Made by a program: the position numbers and the translations under genes. A stretch of DNA of 7,607 nt from Campylobacteraceae bacterium. GTDB lineage: Bacteria; Campylobacterota; Campylobacteria; Campylobacterales; Sulfurovaceae. Below, piece by piece: positions 1 to 6,196 of this stretch (the stretch's first letter is position 1; every line of letters begins with the position of its first letter). The stretch covers positions 1 to 7,607 of the forward strand of contig JAMOSL010000138.1 of NCBI GenBank assembly GCA_027063105.1. The letters run 5' to 3'. The notes under the pieces are model-generated. The model was not told the DNA's origin. It saw nothing but the letters and a program-made list of their open reading frames with translations, and did not search any database.

Positions 1-177
1 ACTTTTATCTCTAATTGCATCTATTTCTGGAGTTGTTTTATCTTCATTACCATTACAAAATGGACATGATATAATATGTGTTCTATCAAGTTTTGTGATA
101 TTTAGTGGACGATGTAGTCTTTCTGGGGCTATAATAACAAAACTATCATCTAGTAAATTATATCTTATATCAGACAT
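1..177 (-). CDS. galT: GalT-like hexose-1-phosphate uridylyl/nucleotidylyltransferase (3' part cut by window edge)
   Basis: Only the first 59 codons are present; the rest lies beyond the left edge. The N-terminus carries the GalT family hallmarks: a DDSFVIIAPERLHRP segment at residues 10-24 and a CPFCNGNEDKTTPEI segment at 38-52. Cys38 and Cys41 match the first two structural zinc ligands of E. coli GalT (HIT superfamily). Classical GalT swaps UMP between UDP-glucose and galactose-1-phosphate in the Leloir pathway, in the cytoplasm. The start ATG (177-175) lies inside the end of the GH57 gene, giving an 8-bp ATGTCTGA overlap. A Shine-Dalgarno AGAGGT (188-183), 5 nt upstream of the ATG, is also within GH57 codons, so translational coupling is likely. 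The HxH active site is outside the window, so the true substrate is unresolved. Some GalT homologues use ADP-glucose instead, and the alpha-glucan context keeps that open. Confidence 0.85.
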   Translation of the reverse strand, partial: MSDIRYNLLDDSFVIIAPERLHRPLNITKLDRTHIISCPFCNGNEDKTTPEIDAIRDKS

Positions 178-2185
178 CTTTTACCTCTAATTTCCCTTGA
201 ATATCAAAATTTAATCTAAATGGAACAGCTAATCCAATACTTATTCCTTGAGTTGTTAAATCAAATCCTTTTTCACTTTGAGATAGAGTATCTAAAGAGT
301 AATAATATAATTCAAATTCATTATTCAAAGATATACTAATAATTTTTTTTGTAAAATTGTCTAAAATATCTAATCTATTTCTATTTTTAGATATTTTAAC
401 CTCATCATAATCTGCAAAGTGTAAATTTAGTTCTAATATATATTTTAAATCTCTATTCATAGTAGTATCAAATTTAATATCAAATAGAAATCCATTGTCG
501 TTTGGAGTATATGTCTTATTTAATGTAGATATATATTTTTTATCATCATATAATCCACCATTTCTATTAAATATAATATTATTATCATTTATAGTGGATT
601 CAAATGGTTGATTAGCAAAGTCTCCAAACTCTTTAAAATTACAATTTCTGAAATTATATATATCAAAACTATCATCACTAATATGGTCAATAAATGAGTT
701 CTTTATATACCAATCATAAATTAAGGCATTTCGCATTTCATCATTAATCTCTAAAACAGCACTATGAATTGTATCTATACCATCTATAGGCGTATCATCT
801 TCTATAATCTCTTTTTGAGGTTCAATAATCTTTTGATGATATAACTCTTGTCGCCTTGTAAGTGTATTTTGCCAATTAAAGTTACTTTCAAATATATCAA
901 ATTCAACCATTTGACCACCATTAGCTTCATCAAATCGGAAGATTAAGTTTGGAGTTACAGCTTTTATCTTATTATAACCATCCATTTCATTATTATCTAT
1001 TTCTATAGTAGTTTTTTTGTTGTAACGAATTTTTTCTGCTTGAATTAAAAATGTATAGGCATTATCTCTTAAATTAGGAAGATATAGTCCTCCAAAAACA
1101 CCATGCCAGAGTGCATCATTTGTTTGAAGTTTATATAGTAAAGTTGTAAAATCTGGATTATTAAGAGTTGAATTTACTTTTGAAAGTTCTATCATTCTTT
1201 TATGTAGACGATTACTCTCTGGATATTTAACAAAAAAGTTTTTCCAAATCCCACCTTTTAGAAATTTGACACCCTCTTTTTCATATCTTTCTAGTCCCAT
1301 CTCTTCTTTCAACTGCTCTAAATTTTTTGCATCATTAGCTCTAAGACTCCACTCTCCCATTTCGTAATAAGATACATTTGGAAGATATGTTATTCCTCTA
1401 GGTTTTTGAGAATTAAAATACTCTCCATAATGTTTGGTCTCAATAAATTTATCGGCTAATAAAGTCTGTACAAACTCTTCTAGCCAACCTTTGTCATATA
1501 CCCACTCATAAGTATGTGGCCACATTCCAAATTTTTCTGCATCATCAAATATAATAGCACAAGAATTTTCATTTTTGTTATAAGATTTAATTGCATCAAT
1601 AGCACTTTTAACGCTTAAAAAGGGTAAAGCATAACGAAGTTTTTTACTGATTGGAAATACACCTAATCTATCTCCACCCTCTTCAGTCATATAATATCCA
1701 TCTAAAATATCTTCATCAAATCCAGCACATTGAAAGTGATAATCATCCATAACTGTGTATTTAATATTAGACTTTTTTAAATCAGGAATTAAAGATGATT
1801 CCCAAACTCTCTCTGTAAGCCAAAGACCATTTGGGTTTTGATTAAACTGTTTTTTGATGTTATTACTTAATCGATTAATCTGCTCAACTCTATCGTCAGA
1901 TGGTATAACGCTTAGTATAGGTTCATAATATCCAGCAGAGAAAAATTCTATACTGCCATTATCCGATAATGTTTTAATTTTTTTGTATAGAGAAGGAAAG
2001 TCATTTTCTATCTGCTCCATTAGCCATCCACTGCAATGAACAGAAAAACGAAACTCTGGGTAACGGCTCATAACCTCGAAAAAAGGTTCGTAGCAAACTT
2101 TAACAGCATGGTCAATAACCCATTTAAAGTTATCTATTGGCTGATGTAGATGTATTCCAAATAGTAGAGTAGTTTTTTTGTTCAT
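170..2185 (-). CDS. GH57 4-alpha-glucanotransferase / alpha-amylase-like glucan-remodelling enzyme
   Basis: A 671-aa cytoplasmic protein with no signal peptide, close in length to the Thermococcus litoralis 4-alpha-glucanotransferase (about 659 aa). All GH57 landmarks are visible: GIHLHQP (residues 10-16, His12 and His14), the WLTERVWE block (122-129) with probable nucleophile Glu125, and FDDAEKFGMWPHTYEW (213-228) with the acid/base Asp at 214/215. LPNVSYYEMGEWSL (268-281) and GGIWKNFFVKYPESN (311-325) follow. A central helical DUF1925-type region (about 300-390) and a C-terminal beta-rich DUF1926-type domain (about 400-671) complete the usual order. The family transfers or hydrolyses alpha-1,4-glucan segments, so glycogen or maltodextrin remodelling is the likely role. 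The motifs favour transferase over pure amylase, but specificity cannot be settled from sequence. It lies 22 bp after prs, with an AGGAG Shine-Dalgarno (2197-2193) 7 nt before the ATG, and overlaps galT by 8 bp. Confidence 0.93.
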   Translation of the reverse strand: MNKKTTLLFGIHLHQPIDNFKWVIDHAVKVCYEPFFEVMSRYPEFRFSVHCSGWLMEQIENDFPSLYKKIKTLSDNGSIEFFSAGYYEPILSVIPSDDRVEQINRLSNNIKKQFNQNPNGLWLTERVWESSLIPDLKKSNIKYTVMDDYHFQCAGFDEDILDGYYMTEEGGDRLGVFPISKKLRYALPFLSVKSAIDAIKSYNKNENSCAIIFDDAEKFGMWPHTYEWVYDKGWLEEFVQTLLADKFIETKHYGEYFNSQKPRGITYLPNVSYYEMGEWSLRANDAKNLEQLKEEMGLERYEKEGVKFLKGGIWKNFFVKYPESNRLHKRMIELSKVNSTLNNPDFTTLLYKLQTNDALWHGVFGGLYLPNLRDNAYTFLIQAEKIRYNKKTTIEIDNNEMDGYNKIKAVTPNLIFRFDEANGGQMVEFDIFESNFNWQNTLTRRQELYHQKIIEPQKEIIEDDTPIDGIDTIHSAVLEINDEMRNALIYDWYIKNSFIDHISDDSFDIYNFRNCNFKEFGDFANQPFESTINDNNIIFNRNGGLYDDKKYISTLNKTYTPNDNGFLFDIKFDTTMNRDLKYILELNLHFADYDEVKISKNRNRLDILDNFTKKIISISLNNEFELYYYSLDTLSQSEKGFDLTTQGISIGLAVPFRLNFDIQGKLEVKDV

Positions 2186-2207
2186 TTATAGACTCCTAAT
2201 TTAATAT

Positions 2208-3143
2208 TTAAGTTGTTTCAAATAGTGAATTAACACTTTCATTATTATGAACTCTTCTAATCACTTCTGCTAACATAGAGGCTGTTGATAACATTTTTAT
2301 TTTAGATGACTTTTTATTTATAGGAATTGTATTGGCTACAACTAATTCATCTAAGTCTCCATTCTCTATTCTCTCTAAAGCTGGACCAGATAAAACTGGA
2401 TGAGTACAACAAGCCATAACAGATGTAGCACCTAGATTTTTAAGTGCAGAAGCAGCTTTTACCATAGTTCCTGCAGTATCAACCATATCATCAATCAATA
2501 TAACATCTTTGCCTTCTACATTTCCAATAATATTCATAACTTCACTCTCGTTAGCTTTTTCTCTTCTTTTATCTACAATAACCATATCTAAATTAAGCTT
2601 ATTTGCAAAATATCTAGCTCTGGCAACACCACCGATATCTGGAGAGGCAATAATTGGATTTTTAAAGTTTTTATTTTTAATATAATCCATAAATAGAATA
2701 GCTCCATATAGATTATCGACAGGAATATCAAAAAAACCTTGAATTTGAGATGCATGTAAATCAACAGTTACAACTCTTGTAATTCCAGCTGTTTCCATAA
2801 GATTAGCTACAAGTTTTGCAGTAATAGGAACTCTTGGAGCTGCTTTTCTATCTTGTCTTGCATATCCGTAGTATGGGACAACTGCTGTTATTGATTTTGC
2901 TGAGGACCTCTTAAGTGCGTCAGTCATAATAAGTAATTCCATTAAATTTGCATTTGTAGGAGCAGAAGTTGGTTGAATTATAAATACATCTTTACCTCGT
3001 ACACTCTCTGCAATTTGAATAGAAATCTCTCCATCAGAGAAACGCTTAATTGATGCCTTTGATAGAGGCATCTCTAAATAATTTGCTATCTCTTCAGAAA
3101 GCTCTGGGTTCGCTGTTCCCGAAAAAATCATATATCCACTCAT
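2208..3143 (-). CDS. prs: Ribose-phosphate pyrophosphokinase (PRPP synthetase, class I)
   Basis: Makes 5-phosphoribosyl-1-pyrophosphate from ribose-5-phosphate and ATP, the precursor of purines, pyrimidines, NAD, histidine and tryptophan. The 311 aa fit the class I length. Visible motifs are RFSDGEISIQI (34-44), YYGYARQDRKAAPR (91-104, ATP-binding region) and the PRPP synthetase signature DLHASQIQGFFDIPVD (128-143). The SPDIGGVARAR segment (167-177) supplies phosphate contacts, DKRREKANE (191-199) is the flexible catalytic loop with Lys192 and Arg194, and VILIDDMVDTAGTM (214-227) is the ribose-5-phosphate/PRPP loop. All key residues are intact. The ATG at 3143 is preferred over Met5: it keeps the usual N-terminal xGYxIFSGTANP run and has an AAAGG ribosome site (3156-3152) 8 nt upstream. 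It is the first gene of the leftward operon with GH57 and galT. Confidence 0.98.
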   Translation of the reverse strand: MSGYMIFSGTANPELSEEIANYLEMPLSKASIKRFSDGEISIQIAESVRGKDVFIIQPTSAPTNANLMELLIMTDALKRSSAKSITAVVPYYGYARQDRKAAPRVPITAKLVANLMETAGITRVVTVDLHASQIQGFFDIPVDNLYGAILFMDYIKNKNFKNPIIASPDIGGVARARYFANKLNLDMVIVDKRREKANESEVMNIIGNVEGKDVILIDDMVDTAGTMVKAASALKNLGATSVMACCTHPVLSGPALERIENGDLDELVVANTIPINKKSSKIKMLSTASMLAEVIRRVHNNESVNSLFETT

Positions 3144-3164
3144 TATTCAAACCTTTATTATAAA

Positions 3165-3191
3165 AATTATTTGTATTTTACACAAATTATT
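3165..3191. repeat. Imperfect inverted repeat in the prs leader
   Basis: The arms AATTATTTGT (3165-3174) and ACAAATTATT (3182-3191) are complementary at 9 of 10 positions (mismatch 3168/3188) around a 7-nt centre. It sits at the predicted start of the prs transcript and partly overlaps the -10 box. It could be an operator or a leader hairpin. The AT-rich background makes chance occurrence plausible. Confidence 0.4.
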
Positions 3192-3194
3192 ATA
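3189..3194 (-). promoter_or_regulatory. Candidate -10 box for the prs-GH57-galT operon
   Basis: Read leftward this is a perfect TATAAT, which would start transcription near 3182 and leave a leader of about 39 nt before the prs ATG. No convincing -35 is seen, which is common for Campylobacterota sigma-70 promoters. A second TATAAT (3162-3157) lies too close to the ribosome site to be the better choice. Confidence 0.4.
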
Positions 3195-3260
3195 AAAAGG
3201 GAGTTTTAAACTTTATAAGACTAAACTAATGACAATTTTTTGAGATTGGATTATGAAATT

Positions 3261-3770
3261 ATGATAAGAAAAATATTTAAAAAGCCGAAGAGAAAGTCTG
3301 GACAGATTTATGAATTTATAAAAAAATATAAAATTCCTAGAGAATATCTTTCAACAAATCGTAAATCTATATCTAAAGGTATTTTAATTGGACTATTTTG
3401 GGGATTCATTCCAATACCAATGCAAATGTTAGGTATTTTATCTTTAACACCATTAACTCGTTTTAATGTGCCAATGGCAATATCTGTTGTCTGGCTAAGC
3501 AATCCAATAACCATGCCATTTATGTATTATATGGAATATTTAACAGGAAATTTTATATTAGGTTATGATGGAATTGATAACATAGAGTTGACATTAGACT
3601 GGTTTAGCGAAAATTGGGATGCAATAGTTGTGCCATTATATGTTGGAACAGCATTTTATTCTATCGTAGTATCCTTTCTTATATATATATTAATTAATAG
3701 ATTTTGGGTTTATTCTATAGAGTGTGAGGATAGAGCTTCTAAATTATTTAAGAGATTAAGAAAAAAATAG
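3261..3770 (+). CDS. DUF2062 family small integral membrane protein
   Basis: A 169-aa protein of the DUF2062 family, whose function is not established. The start is a basic cytoplasmic stretch (MIRKIFKKPKRKSG). Family-typical motifs are NRKSISKGILIGLFWGF (about 33-49), IPIPMQM (about 50-56) and VVWLSNPITMPFMYY (about 76-90). Three hydrophobic segments are visible at about 41-63, 70-94 and 121-147, and the tail is again basic (KLFKRLRKK), so this is an inner-membrane protein. The ATG at 3261 is chosen because homologues begin with a short basic stretch like MxRKxFKK; a TTG at 3240 would add seven residues but has no ribosome site. The ribosome site before 3261 is weak (GGA about 10 nt upstream). 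It diverges from prs, and the next gene has its own promoter, so it is probably transcribed alone or with some read-through. Confidence 0.88.
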   Translation: MIRKIFKKPKRKSGQIYEFIKKYKIPREYLSTNRKSISKGILIGLFWGFIPIPMQMLGILSLTPLTRFNVPMAISVVWLSNPITMPFMYYMEYLTGNFILGYDGIDNIELTLDWFSENWDAIVVPLYVGTAFYSIVVSFLIYILINRFWVYSIECEDRASKLFKRLRKK

Positions 3771-3777
3771 TTATCTT

Positions 3778-3786
3778 TGCTATAAT
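3778..3786 (+). promoter_or_regulatory. Extended -10 promoter for the M16 peptidase gene
   Basis: TGCTATAAT is a perfect extended -10 element (TGN plus TATAAT at 3781-3786) in the 45-bp gap after the DUF2062 gene. The start of transcription would fall near 3793, about 23 nt before the TTG start codon. No clear -35 is visible, as expected for an extended -10 promoter. Confidence 0.55.
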
Positions 3787-3815
3787 TCCAATACCTTAAT
3801 ATTTAGGAGTTTAGT

Positions 3816-5138
3816 TTGTTGAAAACATCTAATCGTACTTTATTTAAAATAGTATTAATGCTATTAATTACAACAGGAGTCACTATGGGCAATTCACTGC
3901 CAGAATATTTTACAAAAACACTTAAGAATAAAATGAAAATAGTTGTTATCCCCATGGATAATGGTTCAGGAGTTATCACTAGCGATATATATTATCGTGT
4001 TGGAAGTCGTAATGAAGTTATGGGCAAGAGTGGAATAGCACATATGTTAGAACATTTAAGTTTCAAATCTACAAAGAAATATAAAGCTGGAGAATTTGAT
4101 ACTATTGTAAAGAGTCATGGAGGAGTTAATAATGCTTCTACAGGATTTGATAAAACTCAGTATTACATAACAACAGCTTCAAAAAATTTAGGTATGACAT
4201 TAGATTTATTTAGTGAACTTATGCATAATTTATCACTTAAAGATGATGAATTTCAAAAAGAGAGAGAAGTTGTAGCTGAAGAGAGAAGATGGAGAACAGA
4301 TAATAATCCTTTAGGCTATCTATATTTTAGAATATTTAATATGCAGTTTACATACCATCCATATCATTGGTTACCAATTGGATTTATGCAAGATATTCAA
4401 TCATGGACAATAGAAGATATTAGAGAATTTTATCACAAATATTATCAGCCAGAAAATGCAATTTTAATAGTTGCAGGAGATATTAAACCTGAAACTGTAT
4501 ATAAAGAGGCAAAAAAATATTTTGGTAAAATAAAAAATGAGCATAAAATACCTGAAGTAACGGCAAAAGAACCTAAAAATGATGGAGCTAAAAGAGCAGT
4601 TTTATATAAAAATAATAACAAAGTAGATACTTTAGCAATATCTTATCAAATTCCAAATTTTGAACATAAAGACCAAGTAGCTTTGAGTGCAATAAGTGAA
4701 ATTCTAAGTGGAGGAAAGAGTAGCCGATTAGAAAAAAGTATAGTACATGATAAACAATTAGCAAATATGGTTACAGCTTATAATATGGAACTAAAAGATG
4801 ATGGCGTATTTTTAATAATGGCTCTATGTAATGATAATATCAAAGCAGAAACTATAGAGAAAGAAATTTTATTAGAACTAGATAGGCTAAAAAAAGGTGA
4901 TATTACCAAAAAAGAGTTGGATAAGTTAAAGATAAATGCTAAAGCAGATTTTATATACTCTTTAGAAAGCTCAAGTAGTGTAGCATCTTTATTTGGAGAT
5001 TATTTTGCAAAAGGAAATATTCAACCACTATTAGAGTATGAAGATGAATTAGCAAAATTAACGATTGGTGAGATTAGTAAAGTAGCAAAAAAATATTTTG
5101 ATAATAATCATTCAACTACAGTTGTTCTGAAAAAATAA
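3816..5138 (+). CDS. Secreted M16 family zinc metallopeptidase (processing-protease-like)
   Basis: A 440-aa single-copy-type M16B peptidase, similar in size and layout to the Helicobacter/Campylobacter proteins annotated PqqE-like or zinc protease. Residues 1 to about 26 form a signal peptide (Lys3, Arg7, Lys11, then a hydrophobic IVLMLLITTGVTM run), so the enzyme probably acts in the periplasm. The inverted zinc motif HMLEH (76-80) supplies His76, His80 and catalytic Glu79; the third ligand is probably Glu156 in REVVAEERRWR (150-160). The M16 N-terminal domain spans about 38-185. The M16_C domain begins near SWTIEDIREFYHKYYQP (196-212) and runs to about 370. The start is TTG at 3816, 6 nt after an AGGAG site (3805-3809); a second TTG at 3819 is equally usable, whereas the first ATG would cut into the signal peptide. 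No partner M16 gene lies alongside. The substrate is unknown. Confidence 0.92.
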   Translation: MLKTSNRTLFKIVLMLLITTGVTMGNSLPEYFTKTLKNKMKIVVIPMDNGSGVITSDIYYRVGSRNEVMGKSGIAHMLEHLSFKSTKKYKAGEFDTIVKSHGGVNNASTGFDKTQYYITTASKNLGMTLDLFSELMHNLSLKDDEFQKEREVVAEERRWRTDNNPLGYLYFRIFNMQFTYHPYHWLPIGFMQDIQSWTIEDIREFYHKYYQPENAILIVAGDIKPETVYKEAKKYFGKIKNEHKIPEVTAKEPKNDGAKRAVLYKNNNKVDTLAISYQIPNFEHKDQVALSAISEILSGGKSSRLEKSIVHDKQLANMVTAYNMELKDDGVFLIMALCNDNIKAETIEKEILLELDRLKKGDITKKELDKLKINAKADFIYSLESSSSVASLFGDYFAKGNIQPLLEYEDELAKLTIGEISKVAKKYFDNNHSTTVVLKK

Positions 5139-5152
5139 TATTTTTGATAAAG

Positions 5153-5207
5153 ATAATAAATCTTTTTTATTTAAAGCTTATACTTTTTATAAAAAATGAT
5201 TTATTAT
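5153..5207. terminator. Long AT-rich stem-loop after the M16 gene, possible terminator or mRNA 3' end structure
   Basis: ATAATAAATC (5153-5162) pairs with GATTTATTAT (5198-5207) over 10 bp. After a one-base bulge (5197), TTTTTTAT (5163-5170) pairs with ATAAAAAA (5189-5196). An inner AAAG/CTTT stem (5173-5176 with 5183-5186) closes a 6-nt loop. It begins 15 bp after the M16 stop codon. The stem has little G/C and no uninterrupted T-run follows, so it is a poor textbook intrinsic terminator, but its length is notable. It could also act in the leftward direction. Confidence 0.45.
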
Positions 5208-5243
5208 TGATATTTTATAGGAAAAAACCTATTATATTCTTTT

Positions 5244-5270
5244 AGTTAAAAATATATTTATAAGTTAAAA
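5244..5270 (+). repeat. Direct repeat AGTTAAAA x2 upstream of the carbonic anhydrase -10 box
   Basis: Two identical 8-mers start 19 bp apart, at 5244 and 5263. The second ends two bases before the TATAAT and the first lies in the -35 area. The placement would suit an activator or repressor site, but 8-mers this AT-rich recur by chance. Confidence 0.35.
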
Positions 5271-5272
5271 CA

Positions 5273-5278
5273 TATAAT
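5273..5278 (+). promoter_or_regulatory. -10 box of the carbonic anhydrase gene
   Basis: A perfect TATAAT ends 29 nt before the ATG at 5308, predicting a leader of about 22-24 nt. The ribosome site AAAGGGA (5297-5303) follows. Upstream sequence is A/T-rich without a clear TTGACA, as is usual in Campylobacterota. Two copies of AGTTAAAA (5244-5251 and 5263-5270) lie just upstream. Confidence 0.55.
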
Positions 5279-5307
5279 ATGTATACTAAAAATTATAAAG
5301 GGAAAAA

Positions 5308-6066
5308 ATGAAAATTATTTCTACAATATTAAGTGCAACAGTTGCAATTTCACTTCTAACTTCAATAGGCATAGCAAGTGAAAATTCAGAAGCAAGTCAT
5401 CAGTGGGGTTATACAGGACACAATTCTCCAGAGAGTTGGGGTTCATTATCCCCTGAAAATAAAATGTGTGGAATTGGTAAAAATCAATCTCCTATTAATA
5501 TTACAACAACGCTACATATGAACTTAGATGAGTTAAAAGTTTCGTATAACGGTTCTTCTAGTAATATTATAAATAATGGTCATACTGTACAGGTGAATAT
5601 GGGAGATAATAATGTTGTTGTTTTACATGATATGATTTTTTCATTAAAGCAGTTTCATTTTCATACTCCTAGTGAAAATAGAATACATGGTAAGTCATTT
5701 CCATTAGAGGCTCATTTTGTACATATAGATAAAGATGGTAATATTGCTGTAATTGCAGTTATGTTTGAAGAGGGTAAAGAGAATAAATCATTAGCACAAA
5801 TTTGGGATAAGATGCCTATAAAAGAGGGGGAATCAAGTAAACTCAATCTAAAAGATATTGCATCTGAACTTCTTCCTAAAAATATGGAACATTATCACTT
5901 TAATGGTTCATTGACAACTCCTCCATGCACAGAAGGCGTTAGATGGATAGTTCTTAAAAATCCAGTTAATGTATCCAAAGAACAAGTGAATAAGTTTCTT
6001 AAAGTTATGAAACATACAAATAATAGACCAATCCAACCAATAAATGCTAGAGTAGTTGTTGAGTAA
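5308..6066 (+). CDS. Periplasmic alpha-carbonic anhydrase
   Basis: Interconverts CO2 and bicarbonate at a zinc centre. It is 252 aa with a signal peptide (Lys2, hydrophobic 3-22, probable cleavage near 23-25), so it should be exported. Motifs match bacterial alpha-class enzymes. HQWGYTG is at 31-37. The zinc ligands are His117 and His119 (QFHFHTPSEN) and His136 (EAHFVH). Glu123 corresponds to human CA II Glu106 and Thr203 in SLTTPPCTEG (201-210) to the gatekeeper Thr199. His92 in NNGHTV matches the proton shuttle His64. Cys54 and Cys207 are placed as the conserved disulfide of bacterial periplasmic alpha-CAs, consistent with export. All catalytic residues are present, so activity is expected. 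It has its own promoter and AAAGGGA ribosome site and stands alone between the M16 and acnB genes. Likely roles, by analogy with Helicobacter, are inorganic-carbon supply or periplasmic pH control. Confidence 0.96.
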   Translation: MKIISTILSATVAISLLTSIGIASENSEASHQWGYTGHNSPESWGSLSPENKMCGIGKNQSPINITTTLHMNLDELKVSYNGSSSNIINNGHTVQVNMGDNNVVVLHDMIFSLKQFHFHTPSENRIHGKSFPLEAHFVHIDKDGNIAVIAVMFEEGKENKSLAQIWDKMPIKEGESSKLNLKDIASELLPKNMEHYHFNGSLTTPPCTEGVRWIVLKNPVNVSKEQVNKFLKVMKHTNNRPIQPINARVVVE

Positions 6067-6079
6067 GTCAGTTTTCTGT

Positions 6080-6108
6080 AACTATCCGATACATAGTTTG
6101 AAACTATG
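6080..6108. repeat. Three-arm inverted repeat (AACTAT / CATAGTTT / AAACTATG) between carbonic anhydrase and acnB
   Basis: CATAGTTT (6092-6099) and AAACTATG (6101-6108) form a perfect dyad around one G. A third copy, AACTAT (6080-6085), can pair with ATAGTT (6093-6098) across 7 nt, so two mutually exclusive hairpins share the middle arm. It begins 14 bp after the carbonic anhydrase stop and lies upstream of the acnB promoter. No T-run directly follows, so it looks more like an operator or 3' UTR switch than a simple terminator. Confidence 0.45.
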
Positions 6109-6131
6109 ATGAACTCTCTTTTGTTTAACCA

Positions 6132-6160
6132 TTTTTTTTTATCATTTTTGATATTATAGT
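6132..6160 (+). promoter_or_regulatory. Candidate acnB promoter (T-tract plus -10)
   Basis: A run of nine T (6132-6140), a second run of five T and then TATTAT (6152-6157) or the overlapping TATAGT (6155-6160) fit the Campylobacterota pattern of phased T-rich sequence ahead of a -10 box. Transcription would start near 6165, about 30 nt before the ATG. Confidence 0.5.
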
Positions 6161-6196
6161 GTTACCAAAAATTATTTTAAATATATAGGAGACTTT

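Noticed and set aside
3157..3162. Second leftward TATAAT as the prs promoter
   Set aside because: It would leave almost no leader and place the transcript start at or beyond the ribosome site.
3240..3260. TTG start at 3240 adding seven residues to the DUF2062 protein
   Set aside because: No Shine-Dalgarno precedes it, and family members normally begin with a basic stretch matching the ATG at 3261.
3308..3514. 68-codon open frame on the minus strand
   Set aside because: It lies wholly inside the DUF2062 gene in antisense, with no ribosome site or family resemblance; it is a shadow of the real gene.
5217..5232. ATAGG-AAAAAA-CCTAT hairpin as an intrinsic terminator
   Set aside because: Only 5 bp of stem, and the following sequence is mixed A/T rather than a T-run; too weak to call.
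6132..6140. Nine-T run as the U-tract of a carbonic anhydrase terminator
   Set aside because: The nearest good hairpin ends more than 20 nt upstream, and the run is better explained as the T-rich part of the acnB promoter.
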